From CAIYZT01 sp052387855 (lineage in GTDB: Bacteria > Pseudomonadota > Alphaproteobacteria > Rhodobacterales > Rhodobacteraceae), in contig JBQTIT010000021.1 of the NCBI GenBank assembly GCA_052387855.1, positions 1-64,000 on the forward strand: DNA of 64,000 bases. The letters are read 5' to 3'. The position numbers and the translations under genes were made by a program. Under the pieces are notes generated by a model. That model did not search any database. It saw nothing but the letters and a program-made list of their open reading frames with translations, and had not been told where the DNA came from. Below, piece by piece: positions 16,711 to 23,152 of the stretch (positions are counted from its first letter, which is position 1; each line of letters opens with the position of its first letter).

Positions 16711-17111
16711 TAGGATTTGCACGCGCGGGACTGGTGGCGATGGCGCTGGCGGGGCCGGCATCGGCGCAGGTGCCGCTGAACGAGAACGCGCATATCACGA
16801 CCAGCCTTGTGGCGGCGCAGGTGGGCGACATGATCCGCAAGGGCTGCGGCACCATCTGGGCGCGCTATCTGGTGGTGTTCGAAAAGATGGGCGAGCTTGA
16901 GGCCTATGCCCGCGCCGAGGGCTATACCGAGGACGAGGTGCGGGCCTTTCTGCGCGACAAGACGGAAAAGGCGCGGATCAGGTCCCTGGCCGGCGCCTAT
17001 CTTGCCGCCGCCGGGCTGGACCCCGCCGTTGAGGACACCTACTGCACGATCGGAGAGCGGGAAATCGCCGCCGGCACGCTGGCCGGCAGCCTGTTGAGGT
17101 CGTGGAAATGA
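16707..17111 (+). CDS. DUF5333 exported small protein of the nuo operon
   Basis: A 134-aa protein with a signal peptide (hydrophobic core at 8-16, cleavage probably after ASA-20), so it should be periplasmic. The mature part has the block NENAHITTSLVAAQVGDMIRK, a helical middle (YTEDEVRAFLRDK) and two cysteines, Cys47 and Cys113, that could form a disulfide. It matches the DUF5333 family found beside nuoF/nuoG in Rhodobacteraceae. The stop overlaps the next gene's ATG as ATGA. A role with complex I is only suggested by conserved position. Confidence 0.8.
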   Translation: MIGFARAGLVAMALAGPASAQVPLNENAHITTSLVAAQVGDMIRKGCGTIWARYLVVFEKMGELEAYARAEGYTEDEVRAFLRDKTEKARIRSLAGAYLAAAGLDPAVEDTYCTIGEREIAAGTLAGSLLRSWK

Positions 17112-17866
17112 GATATGCCCTGCGCCGCGGCACGGATGTTCGCAGCGACCTTGCGCGCAGGTTTCCGGACCTGGGGGATCTTGCCGGGATCTACAGCGGC
17201 CTGACCGGTCCTGTGGCCCACAAGTGGCACCATTACCTGCCGATCTATGAACGTTATTTCTCTGACTGGCGCGGCCGGCCGGTCCGCCTGCTGGAGATCG
17301 GGGTGTCGCGGGGCGGCAGCCTGCGCATGTGGCGCCGGTATTTCGGCCCGCAGGCGGTGATCTTTGGGATCGACGTTGACCCGGCCTGCCTGGCCTTTGA
17401 CGGGCTTGACGGCCAGGTCCGCATCGGCTCGCAGGACGACGCGGCGTTTCTGGCCGGCGTGGTCGCGGAAATGGGCGGCGTTGATATCGTGCTTGACGAC
17501 GGCTCGCACCGGATGGGCCACATCGAGGCCTCGCTGGACATTCTCTTTCCGATGCTCGCGCCCGGCGGGCTTTACATGATCGAGGACCTGCACACCGCCT
17601 ATTGGCCGCGCTGGGGTGGCGGGCTGGAGGCGCCGGCGAACTTTTTCAACTCGGTGCGCGGGCTGTTCGACGATCTTCATCACTGGTACCACGAGGGCGC
17701 GCCGCGGCGTCCGGCGCTTCGCGACATGGTGACGGGAATTCATGTGCATGACAGCATTGTCGTGCTGGACAGGGGCACGGCCCAACGGCCCGTCCATTCG
17801 GTGGTCGGCGGCGCGCCGGCGGGGACCGGGGCGGCGCAGCAAGCAGCAGTCGGAGAAACGGGATGA
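17108..17866 (+). CDS. Class I SAM-dependent methyltransferase, CmcI/macrocin-O-methyltransferase-like
   Basis: A 252-aa Rossmann-fold methyltransferase. Motif I is LLEIGVSRGGSLRMW, followed by the acidic strand end IFGIDVDPAC, then VDIVLDDGSHRMGH as the catalytic/metal-type block and PGGLYMIEDLHTAYW. This arrangement is typical of glycan or polyketide-sugar O-methyltransferases. The ATG overlaps the DUF5333 stop, and its own TGA overlaps the nuoG ATG, so it is translationally coupled on both sides. The last 30 residues are Ala/Gly-rich. The acceptor is unknown. A protein substrate such as a complex I subunit is possible but has no direct support. Confidence 0.8.
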   Translation: MRYALRRGTDVRSDLARRFPDLGDLAGIYSGLTGPVAHKWHHYLPIYERYFSDWRGRPVRLLEIGVSRGGSLRMWRRYFGPQAVIFGIDVDPACLAFDGLDGQVRIGSQDDAAFLAGVVAEMGGVDIVLDDGSHRMGHIEASLDILFPMLAPGGLYMIEDLHTAYWPRWGGGLEAPANFFNSVRGLFDDLHHWYHEGAPRRPALRDMVTGIHVHDSIVVLDRGTAQRPVHSVVGGAPAGTGAAQQAAVGETG

Positions 17867-19884
17867 GCAACCTGAAGAAGATCAGCATCGACGGTATCGA
17901 GGTCGAGGTTGACGGGGCGATGACCCTGATCCAGGCCGCCGAGGTCGCCGGGGTCGAGATCCCGCGTTTCTGCTATCACGAGCGGCTGTCGATCGCCGGC
18001 AACTGCCGCATGTGTCTGGTCGAGGTGCAGGGCGGCCCGCCCAAGCCCGCCGCCTCTTGCGCCATGCAGGTGCGCGATCTGCGCCCCGGCCCGAATGGCG
18101 AGGCTCCGGTGGTCAAGACCCGCTCGCCCATGGTGAAAAAGGCGCGCGAAGGGGTGATGGAGTTCCTTCTGATCAACCACCCGCTCGATTGCCCGATCTG
18201 CGATCAGGGCGGTGAGTGCGACCTTCAGGACCAGGCCATGGCCTATGGCGTCGATTTCAGCCGCTACCGCGAGCCCAAGCGCGCGTCAGAGGATCTGAAC
18301 CTGGGCCCGCTGGTCGAGACGAAGATGACGCGCTGCATCTCTTGCACCCGCTGCGTACGCTTCACGACCGAGGTCGCGGGCATCACCCAGATGGGCCAGA
18401 CCGGGCGCGGCGAGGATGCCGAGATCACCAGCTATCTGAACATGACGCTCGATTCGAACCTGCAGGGCAACATCATCGACCTGTGCCCCGTGGGCGCGCT
18501 GACGTCAAAGCCCTATGCCTTTACCGCCCGCCCCTGGGAGCTGACCAAGACCGAAAGCGTCGACGTGATGGATGCGCTCGGGTCCTCGATCCGCATCGAC
18601 ACCAAGGGGCGCGAGGTGATGCGCATCATCCCGCGCAACCATGACGGCGTGAACGAGGAATGGATTTCCGACAAGACCCGCTTTGTCTGGGACGGGCTGC
18701 GCCGTCAGCGGCTGGACAGCCCCTATGTCCGCGAGAACGGCAAGCTGCGCAAGGCCACCTGGGCCGAGGCGCTGACGGCGGCGGCGGCGGCGATGAAGGG
18801 CCGCAAGGTCGCGGCGCTGGTCGGCGATCTGGCCCCGGCCGAGGCGATATTCTCGATCAAGGCGCTGGTCGAGGGGCTGGGCGGGCGCATCGAATGCCGC
18901 ACCGACGGGGCCCGCCTGCCGGCCGGCAACCGGTCGGCCTATGTCGGAACCGCGCGGATCGAGGACATCGATTCCGCGCAGATGATCCAGCTTGTCGGCA
19001 CCAACCCGCGCCTTGAGGCGCCGGTTCTGAACGCGCGCATCCGCAAGGCCTGGGCCCGTGGCGCGCAGATCGGCCTTGTGGGCGAGGCGGCGGACCTGAC
19101 CTATGACTATGCCCATGTCGGCACCGACCGCGCGGCGCTGGAAAAGCTGTCCTCGACCGTGATTTCGGACGAGACACGGGCCAAGCGAACGCTGGTGATC
19201 GTCGGGCAGGGCGCGATCAACGAGGCCGATGGCGCGGCGGTGCTGGCCCATGCGATGAAGCTGGCGGAAAATTCGAATTCGGGGCTTTTGATCCTGCACA
19301 CCGCCGCCTCGCGCGTCGGCGCGATGGATCTGGGCGCGGTGACCGAGGGCGGGCTGGCGGCCGCGACCGAGGGGGCCGAGGTGATCTACAACCTTGGCGC
19401 CGATGAGGTGGAAATCGCGGCCGGTCCCTTCGTGATCTATCAGGGCAGCCATGGCGACCGGGGCGCATCGCGCGCCGACGTGATCCTGCCCGGCGCGGCC
19501 TGGACCGAAGAGAACGGGCTGTTCGTGAACACCGAAGGGCGCCCGCAGCTTGCGATGCGCGCCGGCTTTGGTCCCGGTCTGGCCAAGGAGAACTGGGCGA
19601 TCCTGCGGGCGCTGTCGGCCGAGACCGGCGCGGCGCTGCCCTGGGAGTCGCTGGCGGCCCTGCGCCGCGCGATGATCGCCGCCCATCCGCATCTGGGCGC
19701 GGTTGACGAGGTGGCCGAAAACGCCTGGGCGCCCCTGCCGCTGGCGCCGATGGGCAAGGCGACGTTCCGGGGCGCGCTGCGCGATTTCTACCTGACCAAC
19801 CCGATCGCGCGGGCGTCAAGCGTGATGGCTGAGCTTTCGGCGCTCGCCAAGGCGCGGGCCACCAGCGCGCTGGCGGCGGAGTAG
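17863..19884 (+). CDS. nuoG: NADH-quinone oxidoreductase subunit G
   Basis: A 673-aa subunit (75-kDa homologue). The N-terminal ferredoxin-like domain has CYHERLSIAGNCRMC with a following Cys for N1b, then the His/Cys set DCPICDQGGECDLQDQ for N5, and CISCTRCVRF with a later Cys for N4. The rest is a molybdopterin-oxidoreductase-like domain without catalytic cofactor residues, as usual for NuoG. The E. coli-type extra N7 cluster motif was not seen. The ATG overlaps the methyltransferase stop. Confidence 0.97.
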   Translation: MSNLKKISIDGIEVEVDGAMTLIQAAEVAGVEIPRFCYHERLSIAGNCRMCLVEVQGGPPKPAASCAMQVRDLRPGPNGEAPVVKTRSPMVKKAREGVMEFLLINHPLDCPICDQGGECDLQDQAMAYGVDFSRYREPKRASEDLNLGPLVETKMTRCISCTRCVRFTTEVAGITQMGQTGRGEDAEITSYLNMTLDSNLQGNIIDLCPVGALTSKPYAFTARPWELTKTESVDVMDALGSSIRIDTKGREVMRIIPRNHDGVNEEWISDKTRFVWDGLRRQRLDSPYVRENGKLRKATWAEALTAAAAAMKGRKVAALVGDLAPAEAIFSIKALVEGLGGRIECRTDGARLPAGNRSAYVGTARIEDIDSAQMIQLVGTNPRLEAPVLNARIRKAWARGAQIGLVGEAADLTYDYAHVGTDRAALEKLSSTVISDETRAKRTLVIVGQGAINEADGAAVLAHAMKLAENSNSGLLILHTAASRVGAMDLGAVTEGGLAAATEGAEVIYNLGADEVEIAAGPFVIYQGSHGDRGASRADVILPGAAWTEENGLFVNTEGRPQLAMRAGFGPGLAKENWAILRALSAETGAALPWESLAALRRAMIAAHPHLGAVDEVAENAWAPLPLAPMGKATFRGALRDFYLTNPIARASSVMAELSALAKARATSALAAE

Positions 19885-19888
19885 GGCC

Positions 19889-20110
19889 ATGTGCATCGCC
19901 TGCAAGAGCATTGCCAGCCTGGGGGTCGCTTCGGTCCTCTTGTTCGGCGGCACGGGCGAGGGGCAGGCGGGCGGACCGCCGCAGGCCAGGGTGGCCGGCG
20001 GGGGCGAATTAGCGCGGGATCCGTGCCAGTACCCTGACTTTCAGGGTGGAAATCGGCGCGGCGATGCGGTTTACACCAACGCGGCGGCGCAGGGCGCGGC
20101 AGCGGTCTAG
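19889..20110 (+). CDS. Small Cys-starting reading frame between nuoG and nuoH
   Basis: A 73-aa frame beginning MCIACKS, with a short hydrophobic stretch (LGVASVLLFGG) and then a Gly/Ala/Arg-rich tail. It could be a small exported protein, although the cysteines precede the hydrophobic core, unlike a lipobox. The start lies five bases after the nuoG TAG, with only a weak ribosome-binding site. Its 3' half contains a perfect hairpin, ACCCTGA-CTT-TCAGGGT (20031-20047). It may be one of the unidentified frames of the Rhodobacter-type nuo operon or just spacer. Confidence 0.4.
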   Translation: MCIACKSIASLGVASVLLFGGTGEGQAGGPPQARVAGGGELARDPCQYPDFQGGNRRGDAVYTNAAAQGAAAV

Positions 20111-20148
20111 GCCCAGCCGGCCGAGACCACAGACGGGGACGAGGGAAG

Positions 20149-21186
20149 ATGGCGGAGTTTTTGCAGACGGGCTTGGGGACGGCGCTGCTGATCGCGGCGC
20201 AGAGCCTCTTGATCATCGGTTTCGTGATGATCAGCCTCTTGTTCCTGGTCTATGCCGACCGCAAGATCTGGGCGGCGGTGCAGATGCGCAAGGGGCCGAA
20301 CGTGGTCGGCCTGTTCGGCCTGCTGCAATCGGTGGCCGACGCGCTGAAATACGTCGTCAAGGAAATCATCGTTCCCGCCGGCGCCGACCGGGCGGTGTTC
20401 TTTCTTGCGCCGATGACATCCTTCGTGCTGGCGGTTCTGGCCTTTGCCGTCATCCCCTTTGACACCGGCTGGGTGCTGGCCGACATCAACGTGGCGATCC
20501 TTTTCGTCTTTGCCGCCTCCAGCCTTGAGGTTTACGGCGTGATCATGGGCGGCTGGGCGTCAAACTCCAAATACCCGTTCCTCGGCTCGCTGCGCTCAGC
20601 GGCGCAGATGATTTCCTACGAGGTCTCTCTGGGGCTGATCATCATCGGGGTGATCCTGTCCACGGGTTCGATGAGCTTTTCGTCCATCGTCGCGGCGCAG
20701 GACGGCAATCTGGGTCTGTTGAACTGGTACTGGCTGCCGCATTTCCCAATGGTCTTTCTGTTCTTCATCTCGGCGCTTGCGGAAACCAACCGCCCGCCGT
20801 TCGACCTTCCGGAAGCGGAATCGGAACTCGTCGCCGGCTTCATGGTCGAATATTCCTCGACCCCCTACCTCTTGTTCATGGCGGGCGAGTACATCGCCAT
20901 CTTCCTGATGTGCGCGCTGATCAGCCTCCTGTTCTTTGGCGGCTGGCTGTCGCCCATCCCGGGGCTGGCCGATGGCTGGTGGTGGATGGTCGCCAAGATG
21001 TGGGTGTTCTTCTTCATGTTCGCCATGGTGAAGGCGGTGGTTCCGCGTTACCGCTACGATCAGTTGATGCGGATCGGCTGGAAGGTGTTCCTGCCGATGT
21101 CGCTGGCTTGGGTGGTGCTGGTCGCCTTTCTGGCGAAGTTTGAAATCCTGGGCACCTTCTGGGCCCGCTGGGCCGTGGGGGGCTGA
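20149..21186 (+). CDS. nuoH: NADH-quinone oxidoreductase subunit H
   Basis: A 345-aa membrane subunit (ND1 homologue) with about eight helices, forming the membrane end of the quinone chamber. Conserved loops are YADRKIWAAVQMRKGPNVVG, GSLRSAAQMISYEVSLGL and ETNRPPFDLPEAESELVAGF, the last two holding the acidic residues of the E-channel. GAGGGAAG precedes the ATG. The gene is intact. Confidence 0.97.
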   Translation: MAEFLQTGLGTALLIAAQSLLIIGFVMISLLFLVYADRKIWAAVQMRKGPNVVGLFGLLQSVADALKYVVKEIIVPAGADRAVFFLAPMTSFVLAVLAFAVIPFDTGWVLADINVAILFVFAASSLEVYGVIMGGWASNSKYPFLGSLRSAAQMISYEVSLGLIIIGVILSTGSMSFSSIVAAQDGNLGLLNWYWLPHFPMVFLFFISALAETNRPPFDLPEAESELVAGFMVEYSSTPYLLFMAGEYIAIFLMCALISLLFFGGWLSPIPGLADGWWWMVAKMWVFFFMFAMVKAVVPRYRYDQLMRIGWKVFLPMSLAWVVLVAFLAKFEILGTFWARWAVGG

Positions 21187-21191
21187 CGGAC

Positions 21192-21686
21192 ATGGCAAAC
21201 ATCGACTGGACCCGCGCCACCAAGTATTTCCTGCTGATGGACTTCATCAAGGGCTTTGGCCTGGGGTTCAAATACTTCTTCGCGCCCAAGGCGACGCTGA
21301 ACTATCCCCATGAAAAGGGCCCGCTTTCGCCGCGCTTCCGGGGCGAGCATGCGCTGCGCCGCTATCCCAGCGGCGAGGAACGCTGCATCGCCTGCAAGCT
21401 CTGCGAGGCGATCTGCCCGGCACAGGCCATCACCATCGACGCCGAGCCGCGCGAGGATGGCTCCCGCCGCACCACGCGCTACGACATCGACATGACCAAG
21501 TGCATCTATTGCGGCTTCTGCCAAGAGGCCTGCCCGGTCGATGCCATCGTCGAGGGGCCGAACTTCGAATTCGCCACCGAGACCCGCGAAGAGCTGTTCT
21601 ACACCAAGGAAAAGCTGCTCTCGAACGGCGACCGCTGGGAAGCCGAGATTGCCCGCAACCTTGAAATCGACGCGCCGTATCGCTGA
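21192..21686 (+). CDS. nuoI: NADH-quinone oxidoreductase subunit I
   Basis: A 164-aa ferredoxin-type subunit (TYKY homologue) carrying clusters N6a and N6b. Two CxxCxxCxxxC motifs are present: Cys65, 68, 71, 75 in CIACKLCEAICP and Cys104, 107, 110, 114 in CIYCGFCQEACP. An amphipathic N-terminal helix anchors it to the membrane arm. The TGA overlaps the next ATG by one base (TGATG). Confidence 0.97.
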   Translation: MANIDWTRATKYFLLMDFIKGFGLGFKYFFAPKATLNYPHEKGPLSPRFRGEHALRRYPSGEERCIACKLCEAICPAQAITIDAEPREDGSRRTTRYDIDMTKCIYCGFCQEACPVDAIVEGPNFEFATETREELFYTKEKLLSNGDRWEAEIARNLEIDAPYR

Positions 21687-22117
21687 TGACCCAGGATTTC
21701 GCCGCCCTTCTTGCGCAGATGATGGCCCAGGGCCAGGAGATGGCCAAGGCCTTTGCGCCCGGCTTTGACAAGCTGGACCTCAAGGGCTTTGAAAAGCTGT
21801 TCCCCGCGATGCCGGCCGAAATGCTTGAGGCGTTTTTTGGCAAGACCTTCAACCCCGAGGGGCTGGATGCGCGCACGCGGTTTCTGGTGACCATCGCGGC
21901 GCTGACGGTCCTTGGCCCGGTGGGCGAGCCGCAGCTTCGCGCGGCGGTGCAGAACGGGCTGGCCGCCGGCGCGACGCGGCGCGAGATTGCCGAGGTGATC
22001 TGGCAGATGTCGATGTTCGGCGGGCTGCCGGCGATGCAAAAGGCGCTGGAGATCGCGCAGGCGGTCTTTGCCGAAGCCGACGAAAAGACCGCCGACAAGA
22101 GTGGAGAGCAGACATGA
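21686..22117 (+). CDS. Cysteine-free carboxymuconolactone decarboxylase family protein in nuo operon
   Basis: A 143-aa all-helical protein with the CMD-like core: LDARTRFLVTIAALTVLG, then LRAAVQNGLAAGATRREIAEVIWQMSMFGG. It has no cysteine at all, so it cannot be an AhpD-type peroxidase. An N-terminal helical segment rich in Met/Gln/Lys precedes the domain, and the C-terminus is charged. It starts on the last base of nuoI, and its TGA overlaps the nuoJ ATG as ATGA. The function in the operon is unknown; it may be a regulatory or scaffolding protein, or a decarboxylase without redox chemistry. Confidence 0.8.
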   Translation: MTQDFAALLAQMMAQGQEMAKAFAPGFDKLDLKGFEKLFPAMPAEMLEAFFGKTFNPEGLDARTRFLVTIAALTVLGPVGEPQLRAAVQNGLAAGATRREIAEVIWQMSMFGGLPAMQKALEIAQAVFAEADEKTADKSGEQT

Positions 22118-22731
22118 TGTCCGTTGCCGACTATGCCTTTTACGCCTTTGCCACGGTGACGCTCGCGGCGGCGCTTCTGGTTACGGTCAGCCGCAATCCG
22201 GTGCATTCGGTGCTGTGGCTGATCCTGGCCTTCCTGTCCTCGGCCGGGCTGTTCGTGCTCTTGGGGGCCGAGTTTGTCGCCATGCTCTTGATCATCGTCT
22301 ATGTCGGCGCGGTGGCGGTGCTGTTCCTGTTTGTCGTCATGATGCTGGACATCGACTTTGCCGAGCTCAAGGGCGAGATGAGCCGCGCCATGCCGCTGGC
22401 GCTCTTGGTCGGGCTGGTGATCCTGATGCAGCTCGCGCTTGGCATCGGCGCCTGGGTGCAGGCCGAGGGCGCCCTGGCCCTGCGCGGGGCGCCCGCGCCC
22501 GATGCGGGCCAGGTCGAGAACACCAAGGCGCTGGGGCTGCTCTTGTATGACAAATACATTCTCCTGTTCCAGCTTGCCGGCCTGATCCTGCTGGTGGCGA
22601 TGATCGGCGCGATCGTGCTGACGCTGCGCCACCGCAAGGATGTCAAGCGCCAGAACGTGCTGCACCAGATGTGGCGCGATCCGGCATCGGCGATGGAGCT
22701 GAAGGATGTGAAGCCGGGGCAGGGGCTTTGA
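22114..22731 (+). CDS. nuoJ: NADH-quinone oxidoreductase subunit J
   Basis: A 205-aa membrane subunit (ND6 homologue) with five predicted helices. The conserved SRNPVHSVLWLILAFLSSAGLF and VYVGAVAVLFLFVVMML, containing the helix 3 pi-bulge, are clear. A loop of about 50 residues (EGALALRGAPAPDAGQVENT) separates helices 4 and 5. The start overlaps the CMD-family gene stop. A palindromic repeat fills the gap to nuoK. Confidence 0.96.
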   Translation: MMSVADYAFYAFATVTLAAALLVTVSRNPVHSVLWLILAFLSSAGLFVLLGAEFVAMLLIIVYVGAVAVLFLFVVMMLDIDFAELKGEMSRAMPLALLVGLVILMQLALGIGAWVQAEGALALRGAPAPDAGQVENTKALGLLLYDKYILLFQLAGLILLVAMIGAIVLTLRHRKDVKRQNVLHQMWRDPASAMELKDVKPGQGL

Positions 22732-22738
22732 TGCCCCG

Positions 22739-22795
22739 CCCCGGACCTGATCCGGGGCCTCGGGCGGGCATGGAGGCCCCGGGTCAGGCCCGGGG
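22739..22795. repeat. REP-like pair of facing palindromes between nuoJ and nuoK
   Basis: Two palindromes, CCCCGGA-CCTGA-TCCGGGG (22739-22757) and CCCCGGG-TCAGG-CCCGGGG (22777-22795), are themselves inverted with respect to each other, each flanked inward by the same GCCT/AGGC. The whole can fold as one long imperfect stem. This layout resembles bacterial interspersed palindromic elements, often found inside operons as mRNA stabilisers or partial terminators. It occupies most of the 111-base gap. Confidence 0.6.
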
Positions 22796-22842
22796 CGCGG
22801 CGAGACGAAAAGACAACGGGCAACGACCCGGAGGGACGTAAG

Positions 22843-23148
22843 ATGGTTGGACTTGAACATTACCTGATCGTGGCGGCGGCGCTGTTCGTCATCGGCATCT
22901 TTGGCATCTTCCTGAACCGGAAGAATGTCATCGTGATCCTGATGTCGATCGAGTTGATGCTGCTGGCGGTCAACATCAACTTCGTCGCCTTTTCCGCGCA
23001 TATGGGCGATCTGGTGGGGCAGGTCTTTACCATGTTCGTCCTGACCGTCGCCGCCGCCGAGGCCGCCATTGGCCTGGCGATCCTGGTCGTGTTCTTCCGG
23101 AACCGGGGCACCATCGACGTCGAAGACGTCAACGTGATGAAGGGCTGA
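22843..23148 (+). CDS. nuoK: NADH-quinone oxidoreductase subunit K
   Basis: A 101-aa membrane subunit (ND4L homologue) with three helices. Glu residues in MSIELMLLAVNINFV and AAAEAAIGLAILVVFFR form part of the proton path. GGAGGGACGTAAG precedes the ATG. The size is exactly that of the family. Confidence 0.97.
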   Translation: MVGLEHYLIVAAALFVIGIFGIFLNRKNVIVILMSIELMLLAVNINFVAFSAHMGDLVGQVFTMFVLTVAAAEAAIGLAILVVFFRNRGTIDVEDVNVMKG

Positions 23149-23152
23149 CCCC

